The notes beneath the pieces were generated by a model that was not told where the DNA came from, searched no databases, and saw only the letters and a list, made by a program, of their open reading frames with translations. From NCBI RefSeq assembly GCF_026210795.1, contig NC_089434.1:4650001-4714000 (forward strand): 64,000 bases of DNA, written 5' to 3'. The stretch is from Rhizophagus irregularis (taxonomy: Eukaryota; Glomeromycota; Glomeromycetes; Glomerales; Glomeraceae). Below, one piece after another: positions 1-11,811 of this stretch (positions within the stretch are counted from its first letter, which is position 1; each line of letters begins with the position of its first letter). A program made the translations under genes and the position numbers.

Positions 1-820
1 AAAAGAACAATTAAAAAGAAACATACGTCAGCAGAGTCAATAAAATTAAAAAATGGAGACCAGTAGCTTATATTGATAATGCTTTTATATAAATAAAGAA
101 AAGAATTTTATTAATTATATAAGTTACAAATTGAAATATTGATATTATCAATGTCAAATACAATTTAATAAAATAAAGTTAAAAGTTAGGTATAAAAACG
201 CGTATAAAAATGTATTAAAAATATTAAAACATGAAAATACCTATATTTTCTTCGTATAACATTGAAATTTAGGTTATTTTCACGGCAATTTTACGAGAGT
301 AAACGCGCGTTTTGACTTTTGAAGAAATTTTTTTTTCTGGGGTACACGTGAAGTTACACGTGAACACACCTGTTTTTGTTACACAAGATTCGAAGTTGTT
401 TACTAGTGAAGATGTCATTTGAGTGAGAACTGAGAAGTTTTTCAATAACTGAATCGAAAAATAGAGCACAGTATGTTTACAATTTTAAAATTATAAATGT
501 TAAAGTCTAATGAATAAAATTATATATACTGTAGCTATTTTTTTAATATATAGGTTTCGTACCGTAACTTTGTAGCTGGGAATCAGGCTTTAAAGTGAAT
601 GTATGCGAAAACATTTTTATGAAGTTTTTCATACTTCAATGTAAGAAAATAGGATCATATAAAAAATGTTTTCAGAACGTAAAATCATATTTTTAATTTC
701 TGATTATTTAAAGATTTAAGAAAATTATGTACAATATGTACGTAAGTTATAAATAAGTTTTTGAATGTTTATTAATTATATATTACAATAAAGAATTCTT
801 AATTATAATAATTGATTCTA
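1..820. other. AT-rich intergenic DNA
   Basis: Very AT-rich sequence with no ORF that looks coding on either strand. I see no inverted repeat or RNA gene here. Confidence 0.5.
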
Positions 821-837
821 ATCCAGTCGGGATTCAG

Positions 838-1011
838 ATGAAGGAAGACAAACGGCCTGTGGAATCAAAGACCTATGGATTTGCTGATTACAATACCCCC
901 AAAGCTTCTACTTACAAGAAACCTCTGCTTCAAAATCTACTCTATATCGCTCTCAATCATTACGGCTTGATCGAAAAAAAAACACCAAATTTGAAAACGA
1001 ACCAATGTTAA
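838..1011 (+). CDS. short ORF, possible transposon-derived coding relic
   Basis: 57 codons ([11 protein letters not shown]... to TAA), noticeably less AT-rich than its surroundings. It lies just upstream of the 116-bp tandem array. Downstream of the ORF, another frame at about 1150-1190 reads [12 protein letters not shown], which resembles LPSKRNVDKKSGI in the plus-strand relic at 12846-13049. This stretch may therefore be a second, more decayed copy of that sequence. No family recognised. It could be a chance ORF. Confidence 0.25.
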   Translation: MKEDKRPVESKTYGFADYNTPKASTYKKPLLQNLLYIALNHYGLIEKKTPNLKTNQC

Positions 1012-1222
1012 CAACTAAGGAAAGAATACAAACAAGTTACTACTCCTGGGCATTCGAGAAAAACTACAGAAGTAACATCAAAGGCAATAACTGAAAAGCT
1101 CTCAAACAAAGATTGATGATGATGGTTGATTTTGAGAAAAAGAATCAAAGTCACTTTAACTCCAAGAAAACGAAACGTGAACAAAAGTAGTATTACATAA
1201 TCTAATAATCGTACTATTACAT

Positions 1223-2262
1223 CTTTCTTTGACTTCTTGGGCAAAAGATTTTGATGAATGTTCGGTAAAACTCCACCTTGAGCAATCGTAACATGACCGA
1301 GCAACTTATTCAACTCGATAATTCAATCCAAACTGCACCTTTCTTTGACTTCTTGGGTAAAAATTTTGATGAATGTTCAGTAAAACCCCACTTGAGCAAT
1401 CGTAACATGACCGAGCAACTTATTCAACTCGATAATTCAATCCAAACTGCTCCTTTCTTTGACTTCTTGGGCAAAAGATTTTGATGAATGTTCGGTAGAA
1501 CTCCACCTTGAGCAATCGTAACATGACCGAGCAACTTATTCAACTCGATAATTCAATCCAAACTGCACCTTTCTTTGACTTCTTGGGCAAAAGATTTTGA
1601 TGAATGTTCGGTAGAACTCCACCTTGAGCAATCGTAACATGACCGAGCAACTTATTCAACTCGATAATTCAATCCAAACTGCTCCTTTCTTTGACTTCTT
1701 GGGCAAAAGATTTTGATGAATGTTCGGTAGAACTCCACCTTGAGCAATCGTAACATGACCGAGCAACTTATTCAACTCGATAATTCAATCCAAACTGCAC
1801 CTTTCTTTGACTTCTTGGGCAAAAGATTTTGATGAATGTTCGGTAGAACTCCACCTTGAGCAATCGTAACATGACCGAGCAACTTATTCAACTCGATAAT
1901 TCAATCCAAACTGCACCTTTCTTTGACTTCTTGGGTAAAAGATTTTGATGAATGTTCGGTAGAACTCCACCTTGAGCAATCGTAACATGACCGAGCAACT
2001 TATTCAACTCGATAATTCAATCCAAACTGCACCTTTCTTTGACTTCTTGGGCAAAAGATTTTTATGAATGTTCGGTAGAACTCCACCTTGAGCAATCGTA
2101 ACATGACCGAGCAACTTATTCAACTCGATAATTCAATCCAAACTGCACCTTTCTTTGACTTCTTGGGCAAAAGATTTTTATGAATGTTCGGTAAAACTCC
2201 ACCTTGAGCAATCGTAACATGACCGAGCAACTTATTCAACTCTATAATTCAATTCAAACTAT
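1223..2262. repeat. 116-bp tandem repeat array, about 9 copies
   Basis: The phrase ctttctttgacttcttggg recurs at 1223, 1339, 1453, 1569, 1685, 1801, 1917, 2033 and 2149. Spacing is 116 bp except one 114-bp unit. Copies are nearly identical, with scattered differences such as gcacct versus gctcct and gattttga versus gattttta. The period is not a multiple of three, so the array is not protein-coding; an ORF over 1278-1484 arises from the 114-bp unit. The last copy ends in diverged sequence near 2262. Confidence 0.95.
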
Positions 2263-4660
2263 AACAAAATTCTGAATCATAATTCACAAAAAAGTAAAAA
2301 TTAATAATATAAACAAGAAAGAAGAATTCTTTAAGTTATTTGTTGACATTGCTATCCGGCACCAGAATCTATCTACTAGAATACATATATATTAAAAATA
2401 AATACAAATTATTTTGATTTCATACACTTGGTTTTGATTTTCCATCAAATTGGTCTAAGTATCCAATTACTATCATCTGATTTTTTATTTAGAATAACTA
2501 AGACAACAAATGAAATTTAAATAATCTGATTACTTGTCATAAATAAAGCTATCAAATTAGCAAAAAAACGAGATATTTTTTAAAAAAATAACGCTAATTA
2601 TGGAATTTGTATTTAACCTCTTAAATCTCCAATTTTTTGTTCAATTTTGTAACGACAATTTAAATACTTGATTATTAATCTTGACATAGAAGAGTCGTAC
2701 GTATGTACTAATGAAAAAAATCATACATACATATATAATCATAAAATCACACCCCATAATTGACCTGATCAAGGTGTATGATTATTGATTTTAGAAGAAC
2801 ATATGGCTATAACCTTGTCTCTGATTGTTGATTAAAGTTTTTGTTGATTCTCTAATCCTGCAGATCGAATTATAAGAATATTTATTTGAGAAAAATTACG
2901 CATCTAAAATGCAAGCTATTACATTGAAACAAATTGTTATAATATACTAAATACCTCTTTGAGGGTCTTCAATACCTTGGAACTGCATTTTACAATACCA
3001 AGTGTAATTAAATAACAAAAACGGTATTTATAATTTTTTGTTTTAACAGTTTATGATCATCTTGTTTAATATTAGTTATTACATATTTTATCAAGCTCCT
3101 TCACAAAACCTTTTGCTTAATAATTAATAATTATTAAATGTTATTCATGATAAGCAAATAATGAAATTACTTGACAACATATTAAGAACATGAGAATAAT
3201 AGTGGGATATATTTGGATGATATAACACTTCATAGAAAGGAATCAACTATGAATATTTCATTACAATATTTAGTTTCAATGATTGTAGCTTCACTGAACT
3301 TGAAAGAAATTAGACCAATGAATGTAACATTTAATAAAGACATTATGTAAAAAAGCATTAATAATGTTACGGCAAGAAAATATATAAACAGTAATGTTTT
3401 TTAAAAGATCAACAAAAAACACAAACAAGATTTTATACTTTGTATGTTACACAATATCTGATATAGTATTGCGAATTTTTTTTTGATTATTTAATATCAA
3501 AAAAATTTTCATATAACGGTTACAGTATATGTCTCTAAAGATTCCAAGTTGCTGCAACTTCTAACCAGGATTAGTTATATAAACACCGCCAACGGTCTAA
3601 TTTCTGATGAACACTTAATTACAAGATCACCGCACTCAACTGTTGAAAATTACCAGATGGGCACGTGTACTCAAATTTTATCGCATTTGGTGTAGATATT
3701 TGCAAAGTAACGTAAAAATATTTGTATCACTCAATCTCAAACTGATAATCTCATATTACAATTTCTCGTAAGGGCAAAAAGGTATTATTATCTGAAGCTA
3801 GAGTTTTGTATCGCTATGTTGTATTTGTTCTATAATTTGTTGAGAATTGTTTAATCATACTTGCCTTATTTTATTACGCAGAGGAAAAGGGGGAATAGAA
3901 GAGCAATGGTAAAGAAATATGACGATAACAAATACTTTAGAGATTATGTGTCCACCGAAATTCAGAAGTTAAAAATGTTAAAAGCTATTTGGGAATTGTT
4001 TTTAAAAAAAAAGGTTGTATGTTATGTGAAGATTTGAAGTATAGTAATTGAAAAATTTTTTTATTCACAGTATTCATAATATGAGATGCAGTAAAGGAAG
4101 TGACTCAAAAGAAAGTAGAGGAGATTAAAAATAAATTGAAAGCGGTGAAAAGTTAATCAATAATCCTGTCTTTGCGCTTGATAAATCGATCAACAACGCA
4201 ATCATGTGAGAACTTAATAGGTATTGAACATGAAAGACTGATGGAATCTAGGACCTAACATATTAGCAACAGATACATACAAAGCGGATGCTAAAAAAAA
4301 TGTGAATAATTAATCAAGAAAAGAATCAGGGCCACAGAAGAATTTGGACACGAATTGAAGGAAAATGATCTCATATATAATGAGGAAGATAGATTTGTTA
4401 GGCATACTCGACAGTAAATGATGATAAGAAAGAACAGTTGTGAAGGAAGTAATTATTTTTGGATAGTATTCTCCATCCGTTTAATCTTATCCATAGGAAT
4501 CTGATGGATTAAATATACATTAATTCCAGAAATTCACATAAGGTATCTTTAGAGGGGGGGATTTTAAGAAGGAGTAATTTCAAATGCTACGAGAATACTC
4601 ATAGTAAAATAATGTATGGTTAATTCAATTGTAAGGAATAAAGAATATTTTGAAATAAAT
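2263..4660. other. AT-rich intergenic DNA
   Basis: No coding ORF, no clear repeat. The 3900-4450 stretch is slightly richer in codon-like sequence on the plus strand but is broken by stops in every frame, so no gene is called. Confidence 0.4.
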
Positions 4661-4663
4661 TTT

Positions 4664-5037
4664 TTAATTACTAGAGTAGATCTTTATTTTTATTAATAGG
4701 TGTCAGTTAGGAACCTAACATGACTCGAATTTAAGCAAAATATTAATACAAGATCAAAATTGAACACTAAACTACTATTTCTAAAATAATCTACTCAAAC
4801 CGGTGGATACATCTGGGAAGAAGGCTTATTGTGAGAATACCACAGCACAAAAACCATAAGAAGACCACTACCTCTAACACGCCAAGTCCAAAAACCCAGG
4901 TGAGGTGAAGTCCGTACCCGTAGATTAACCGTAATAAACTAAAACCGCCAGCCCCTGGTTGGTAATGGTAAATACTCCCACACTGGTCGATAAAAATAAA
5001 TCCCCCAAGTGACTAATTAATTACTAGAATAGACCTT
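4664..5037. mobile_element. possible retroposed segment flanked by 22-bp direct repeats
   Basis: Imperfect direct repeats, 22 bp with 3 mismatches, lie at 4664-4685 and 5016-5037 (core attactagagtaga versus attactagaataga). Between them 4800-5005 is clearly GC-richer than the surroundings and contains ccgccagcccctggttgg. Long target duplications of this size are typical of LINE/SINE-type insertion. No ORF, poly-A tail or tRNA-like promoter could be confirmed, so the class is uncertain. Confidence 0.3.
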
Positions 5038-5541
5038 AGAACCTTATTATGAATTATGATCATAAAAGAGCACCTGAAAATGATGGCTCAGATTATTTAT
5101 ATAGTAGAAAAATGTTATAGCATGGTGAGTTGACTTATTAAAAATGATCTAATTTTTCAATATACTGCAACGTTTGTTTTAGTATTCTTTGTATATAAAT
5201 TATTTTATTTTATTTTAATTAAAATTTCTAATCACATTTCTTTTCAAGTGTCTTGTTTGCTTTAGTATCTTGCTCGTTACAATTAACATGCCTACATTGG
5301 AGTATCGTTAAATGAAGACGATTTCTCAAGTATGTTGTCGAGTTTGTTAGCAGCATTCAAAGCACGTATATTGAAAGAGATAGATGTGAGAAATTTTTAT
5401 TATATAAATTAATTATTTTATTATAGACTATTTGGCATAAACCATTCTGTCTTGTGCTGGAGGCAGTCAGTGAGGCAGTCGTGTAGCAGGATTGATTCAA
5501 GAGTAAGAGGACAATATAAGGAAAAACTGGTGGCCAAAATC

Positions 5542-5700
5542 GGGCCAATCAGTTTTCTTTTTTGAGTGAATTTGTTAACATATTATTGCAGTTATTATTC
5601 TAAGGATCCCTTCATCAAACAAATTGAAATTTCTCAATAATATTTATAATATGTCTTTAGTTCTTTATCAATATTTTTGAAGCGAAAAACTGATTGGCCC
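5542..5700. mobile_element. small inverted-repeat element (159 bp)
   Basis: Terminal inverted repeats of about 15-17 bp: GGGCCAATCAGTTTT at 5542-5556 and its reverse complement at 5686-5700. The interior is AT-rich and non-coding, with the size and form of a MITE. No clean target-site duplication could be found, so the superfamily is undetermined. Confidence 0.5.
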
Positions 5701-7711
5701 AAATTAAGAATGAATGGTTAGAATCCGTTATTGGGATGATAGAAGTTAGTATTCGACATTTTCCTTGTTTTTAAAACTAGGTTGTTTTAGGCATGAATTT
5801 CTTATTATCTTAAGACACTTTATATTCAAACTTACATTAACGAACTCAAATAAATTCAACGGTTAGTGTTATATTTTTCAAATGATCCTTTCAACTCTGG
5901 ATCAGTTTTTATCAGCTTCTATAGTTGGATCTTGAAGCAATCACAACTAGGATTGGCTAGGATATAATTTGAAAATTCCTAATAGAAAAAATTATGAAAA
6001 TTGATATATTGTTACTAATTAATTGGAAAATAAAATCTTAATAATGAATATTTGATAAATATGGATAAACATGTTTATAAAAAAAGAAGTGATAAATTAT
6101 TAAAGTTATAATCGATATTTAAAATCATCAAATTCATCTCATATCTAAATACTGGGTGCGTTTACAAATTCATTTGAATCGACGCCTCAATGCAACAAAT
6201 TACAAAATCAATTTGAGTTGATCAACCAGATTGGCCGGATGGATCGGCAATTCAATCTAAATCCAATCTGATTGAATTTGTAACGATCAAACAAATGATT
6301 TATCATGGTAATAACTTACTATTATTATTTATTATAGCGTCAACACGTTAGAATCATAGTTCGCACCAAATTTTATTAGCAATTAGATATACTGTATATG
6401 AATCATCTTGTATAGTTCTTCAATTATCAAGAAAAAAATTTCTTTATAGAGTCTAAACATTAATATTTTTAGGAAATTTTTACCGCAGTATTTGAAGTAT
6501 TTAGTTAAAATAATTTACATCTACCACAGCCGGTATCACATATCTAGGAGAAATTCGCATGACCGCTCAATCATTAATAACTTATAATTTTATTCGCTTG
6601 ACCTTGCATCTATATTTGTAAAAGAAATTGACAGCATATAGACATGAAACTTTGTGCTACTGAAACCTATTGTTAGCTTAATATATCATGAACTATATAC
6701 ATTATACTTTACTACTTGTAAAAAATAAAAATTTTTGTTATTGAACCACATTACCACGTTTTATGATTGTATGTAACTCGAAACCATTAATAACAATCTG
6801 TAATGCATTTTTAAACATATTATTCTGTTCTATAATGCTTGTCACACCAAAAAATAATATTATCACTTATAATACAATGAAACATGAAATTTTGTGACAT
6901 AATAATCATTTATTTGTAACATAAGTATTTGTTCAGTCTAAAACCGGAAACAATGATGAAAATCAATATTTTTGAATCGGATTACTCGGATATTTTACAT
7001 TTCCTTATTTAACAATGTCATTACAAATTTATATATCTCGTATTTTGAAAATGTGAAAAGTTTCATTTCTTTAAAAGGGACTGAAGGTTAGGAAAGTTTT
7101 GTAAATTTTAAATAATTCAACGCGTCAAGTTTCAAATTGAAAATTTGTTTGAAAAAATATTGGTATTATTCCCTAATTTGAAACTGATAAAAATTGATAT
7201 ATCCTATATGTATGACAATATGGCTGGGAAATCTTGGATTTTTCACGATAATTTTAATCATAAAATTAATAAAAATATTAAATTGTGATTTGATACAAAT
7301 GAACTCACAAATTAACGGCCGACAGTCATGTGATCGGATTTAAAAGAAAATTAAGTACTTTCAATAAATCTTTAAATGGGAAATAAACAATCGTCTTTGT
7401 GTTCATAGAAAATGACTAATCTTTTTTCTCTTTTTTCAAGTATTGACAATGCTCAAATTGTGAGCCCCTATTATACAGTATATGTTAGACATTATAAATT
7501 AAAGATATCAGATATATGGTAATACTTTAATTAAACAAAGACTTCTATTAATGTCTTAGCTGATAAAAATCGTTTTTTTTTGTATAAAAATGGATCGTAT
7601 TCATTTAATTTTTGACCTTCATTATTTTTTTCAATTTTCTCCATTACATACATATTACTATTTTTTTTTGTTATATTACAATCCATACATACAATATTTA
7701 TCCTTCACAAC
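5701..7711. other. AT-rich intergenic DNA upstream of the F-box gene
   Basis: No ORF with coding character. A weak inverted repeat occurs at 6160-6284. The last 100 bases before 7712 are pyrimidine- and TA-rich, a plausible promoter/5' UTR, but no TATA box or start-site motif can be assigned with confidence. Confidence 0.4.
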
Positions 7712-9415
7712 ATGAATCATCTTTCCGCGGACATTCTCCTTATAATTTTTTCTGAATTAAAAGACGACATCGCATCTTTACGTTCGTGTATTCTGGTAGA
7801 TAAATTCTGGTGCCAGTTAGCGATGTGTGTCTTGTGGAAATATTTTTTATTTGGTCCTAAATTTAAAAATCAAGAAACACGTGAAAAATTCTATAATACT
7901 ATCGCCCATTTTTTGCCTAATAATCCAGAAAGCCCTTTGTCCAAAAATAATATTATATTACCTTTGAATAAACTTCCAAAGGAACCAACGTTTGAATACA
8001 TGCTTTATTTTACTCGTATGTCGTCATTTATGGTTGGTGATATGGTAAACTTTTTAATCAATGAAGAGGACAAACAAAATATACTAGAAGAAGAAATTTA
8101 TAAATTAATTTTTGATAAATGTAAAAATGTAAACCAATTCTGCTTTCATACTACTAGAGAAATATGTTCTTACCCAAATGCTAAGAATTTTTTTTCAAAT
8201 TTGAACAACCTTAAACTTAGTTTTGAGAAAGGTGAGAATAATATAATTTTAAATATATTATGCGAACTAACCAAGATTTGCAAATGTATCGAAGAATTGG
8301 ATATAGACTATATTCGTGAAGAATCTCTAGATTTAGCTTTATTTATCGAGGTGCAAAATAAACTGCAGTCCTTGAGTTTACATTTTGTTGATGATGATGA
8401 TGATGATGATAATAATAATAATGACGATGATGATAATAATGACGATGATGATAATAATGACGATGATGATGATAATGACGATGATGATAATTATGATGGT
8501 GATAATAATTATGATGACAATAATTATGATGGTTATAATAATGATGATGGTGATGATGGTGATGATGGTAGTGATAACGATGGTGGTGATGGCGACAATA
8601 ATAATGACGAGGAGAAGGAGGAAGAACTATACCCACTATTAAGTGACGTGGTAGCAAATAAGGCTGCCAAGTTAAAAAAAATTATATTGGTATCATATGC
8701 TACCCTCATAGATCCAAGATTTCTTACAAGTTCAGTGAAGCTACAATCATTGGAGCTAAATAATGATTTTGGTAATTATAACGTAAACTGGAAGTATTGG
8801 GAAAGCTGTTTGGATAAAGCTTCTTTTCCGGATCTTCAATACCTTGTAACTTCGTTTTTGCCAAGTGGTATTGAAAGGTTAATAATTGAAAAATCCGGTA
8901 CGAACATTTTACAAATTGAAATACGCTTTCCACATAATGAGTTTGAAGATTATCCGGACCAAAATAATCAACTGATTGTGGCAATATCGAAAAAATGTCC
9001 ATATCTAAAAAAGTTAACTATAAATATTGACCCTACAAATTTGATAGAAATTTACAGAATTTTTTGTAATTGTAAACAATTAGAAAAAATAAACTTTACA
9101 GCGGATGTATATGATCCCAAAGTTGATGTTGTTTCTATCCGCAAAGTCGTAGATCCTAATGGAGACGAATTATTAAGGATTATAAGTAATGTATCTCCTA
9201 AAACTATAAGAAAATTTTCATTTGGATACAAATGGAATTTCACATTAGAAGGGCTAGAATCATTTTTTGAAAGTTGGAAATGCCAAAAAAGATTTCCAAT
9301 TAAATTTGAGGGTTATTGGGAGATAGGTAGTACATGGACAAATAAACACGATGAGTTGGTGGCTAAGTATAAAGATGAGGGGATAATTACGATTCCGATA
9401 AAAAAAATAAAGTAG
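7712..9415 (+). CDS. F-box domain protein with LRR-like region and Asp/Asn-rich insert
   Basis: Single-exon ORF of 567 aa. The N-terminus, about residues 1-47 (L-S-A-D-I-L-x-x-I-F-S-E-L, then C-x-L-V-x-K-x-W), is an F-box, the Skp1-binding module of SCF ubiquitin ligases. The rest has leucine-rich segments (LQSLSLHF, LQSLELNN, LKKLTINI) typical of the large F-box/LRR family in Glomeromycotina and would act as the substrate-binding part. About residues 226-305 are an almost pure D/N/G tract from GAT/AAT repeats (8388-8627), ending in EEKEEE. The first ATG of the frame is used; a TAG ends it and AATAAA-like sequences follow within about 60 nt. The acidic tract with its edges is homologous to 15467-15667 and 54262-54457. 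F-box identity is strong; target unknown. Confidence 0.9.
   Translation: MNHLSADILLIIFSELKDDIASLRSCILVDKFWCQLAMCVLWKYFLFGPKFKNQETREKFYNTIAHFLPNNPESPLSKNNIILPLNKLPKEPTFEYMLYFTRMSSFMVGDMVNFLINEEDKQNILEEEIYKLIFDKCKNVNQFCFHTTREICSYPNAKNFFSNLNNLKLSFEKGENNIILNILCELTKICKCIEELDIDYIREESLDLALFIEVQNKLQSLSLHFVDDDDDDDNNNNDDDDNNDDDDNNDDDDDNDDDDNYDGDNNYDDNNYDGYNNDDGDDGDDGSDNDGGDGDNNNDEEKEEELYPLLSDVVANKAAKLKKIILVSYATLIDPRFLTSSVKLQSLELNNDFGNYNVNWKYWESCLDKASFPDLQYLVTSFLPSGIERLIIEKSGTNILQIEIRFPHNEFEDYPDQNNQLIVAISKKCPYLKKLTINIDPTNLIEIYRIFCNCKQLEKINFTADVYDPKVDVVSIRKVVDPNGDELLRIISNVSPKTIRKFSFGYKWNFTLEGLESFFESWKCQKRFPIKFEGYWEIGSTWTNKHDELVAKYKDEGIITIPIKKIK
8388..8627 (+). repeat. GAT/AAT trinucleotide tract inside the F-box gene
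   Basis: Imperfect (GAT/AAT/GGT)n repeat of about 240 bp that stays strictly in frame and encodes D, N and G. Long ORFs appear in the other frames of this stretch (poly-M/I forward, poly-H reverse); these are artefacts of the repeat. Confidence 0.9.
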
Positions 9416-11780
9416 CGCCTGTAGTTTAATAGTGTTCAAAAGAAAATCAAAATTCGTACGTTTAATAATAATTAAATAAAATAAAATACATACATTTTGG
9501 TCTAAATCATGTTAAATTTCGAATTTTCAAGCTGACGTCACACTAATTCCACGTTTAATGCTATTATAACTATAATTCGGTAAATTAATTGTAAAAGTAA
9601 GAAAAATAATGAAGTAAAAAAATTACTTTTTTTGAGAAAAACTCCTCTTTTTTTTGAAATAATTTACCAAATTATTCGCACATTCATTTGAGTTATTTTT
9701 TTAAAAATTATTTAAAGATGTCAGATAAAGAAATTTTGAAACACAAATATTCATTTGGTGGCTCCGAAAATGCAACTTTTTTTTCATTTTAGAATCAAAT
9801 CTCGTATATTTTACTCGTATAATTCACTATAAGATCATGCGACATATTTCTTTGCATATTTCAAATATATTTACATATTTAATTAATTGGTTTATACAGT
9901 AAATATTTTAATATATCTGATATTAATTACCTTTCGAATATTCTAGAAGTCAATTATATCACGGGTTTTATTTGTGCTATGGAAAGGTCACACAAACAAT
10001 AACTTTAATCTGTGTTTGAAATTTTAGTTTGCGCACAATTTCTAATTGGACGATTTTTGTACGATTGACGCGATAAAATAAAATTAAAATAATTCTAAGA
10101 TTTGCTTATATTACTATTAATACGTTGTACATGTTTAATTTCCTATTGATCGAACGCTTTATTCCAAACTCTTCAATATTATCAGACATCATTAAATGCA
10201 TATTATGTATTTCAACATTCATTCTATTACGTAATCTGGTTTTGTTAATTTGTGTTGAAAGAATATTCTTTTAACACTAGCAATTGTAAAGGGAACCGGT
10301 AACGTAATATTATTACTAATGTTAATATTTGGATATTAATTAATAATTGAAAACGAGAATTCCAAATATGATACCACCCATTATTCATATCATATTCTCA
10401 TTGCATGTTTGATTATTCCCCAAACTGTACCATCTGATTTATTTTTATCCTCAAAATATTTGTTTAAAATTTCATCCATATGAAACTAATTCACTTTTGC
10501 ATACTAATTTAGAATAGGTACATTATTATATACATTTGTGTTTACAGGTGTATATCGCTGGAGGACGTTCGAAGATGTTTAATAAATAAAGTAAAAAATT
10601 TTTTTTTAATTATATAAACAAGTTAATGATAAATTCCTTTGAGATATATATTACGGTGTGGCGGAAATCGGACTTGTAAATTATGAATTATTGCTTTTAC
10701 AGATTTAGCAAAATCATTTGCTATATACTGTAGTTGTTATTCAATGAGTTTTTAAAGAAATGGAACCTTGTTGAAAGATTTTGCATAAAATGGCATAAAA
10801 TGGAAAAAACTTATTATCCATGGATACATGGTTGTTAATTTGAATAAGATCTAGTAATTCTAACATTTTTGTAGTCTGATCCTTATCTCTCTGGTCATTA
10901 ACATTTCAGTTTATACGATCAAAATTCAGTGCATCAATTACAGAATCTCATTGGATAAAGATAATACTAATATTAATTGTGAATCATGATTCATTTCTTG
11001 GATCATTTTTAAATTTGTCATCCTTTTATATGATCCACTAAAATATAAATATAATTCCTTACATGTAGTTTCATTTTGTTCATTGCATCTCTTCTAGCCA
11101 ATTTGAAGCCTGGGATGGACATTTGACTTCGTATCAAATTTTTTAAATTTTTTGGTTAAACTTCTTTTACGTACTACCATAACGATAGGCTAGTAAGGCT
11201 ACTCATTAGAAACAAATGATAATAATATGGATAATGGATTTAAATTAGTCAATAATGTTACTGTTTAATTAAAAGAGTAGTAAGTGCAATAAAGGAAAAT
11301 GGAATTTATTTTTTTAGTACATAAAACTAAATAATAATTTTTGAGTTTCCGTCAATGACTTAACGCAACACAACTTGAAGATACTGTACGTTACTAACAA
11401 ATGTCTGCACCCCTATAACTATATTTTTTTTAAAAAATAAAATTCTCATATGAAAGGCTCATTAGTTGTTATCATCAGGAAGTTTTTGATGGTGTTGAAA
11501 AACGCCATGTATTGCTCAACACCAAAAAACGTAAGGAAACGAACCCTTTGTATCTCAACGCCACTTAAAAACGTTTAAAAACGCGCAGTACAACGGTGTT
11601 TTATGTGTAAATCAACATACAATAAAACGGCAGTTTTAAAATGTATATATAGTGTATATAATATTATAATTACATAATGCGTATAATGTATATAAATAAT
11701 ACATGATATATAAAATTACAGTATGTAGTTTAATCATCCCATAATATATAATTACCATTGCTCTTCTAAATCAGTTACAA
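9416..11780. other. AT-rich intergenic DNA
   Basis: Downstream region of the F-box gene. No coding ORF, TIR or RNA gene was recognised. AATAAA-like motifs near 9470-9480 may serve polyadenylation of the F-box transcript. Confidence 0.4.
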
Positions 11781-11811
11781 CCCGATCTTAAAGCCCTAAA
11801 CCTATAAGAAA

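Noticed and set aside
1278-1484. 68-codon ORF in the tandem array
   Set aside because: Created by the single 114-bp unit; the other units shift frame every 116 bp, so it is not a gene.
1223-2262. Possible CRISPR-like array
   Set aside because: The repeats are contiguous without unique spacers, and the organism appears eukaryotic.
6160-6284. Weak inverted repeat (gtttacaaattca / tgaatttgtaac)
   Set aside because: Short, imperfect and without a target duplication; could be chance in AT-rich DNA.
8343-8657. His/Tyr-rich minus ORF and Met/Ile-rich plus ORF
   Set aside because: Alternative readings of the GAT/AAT repeat inside the F-box gene.
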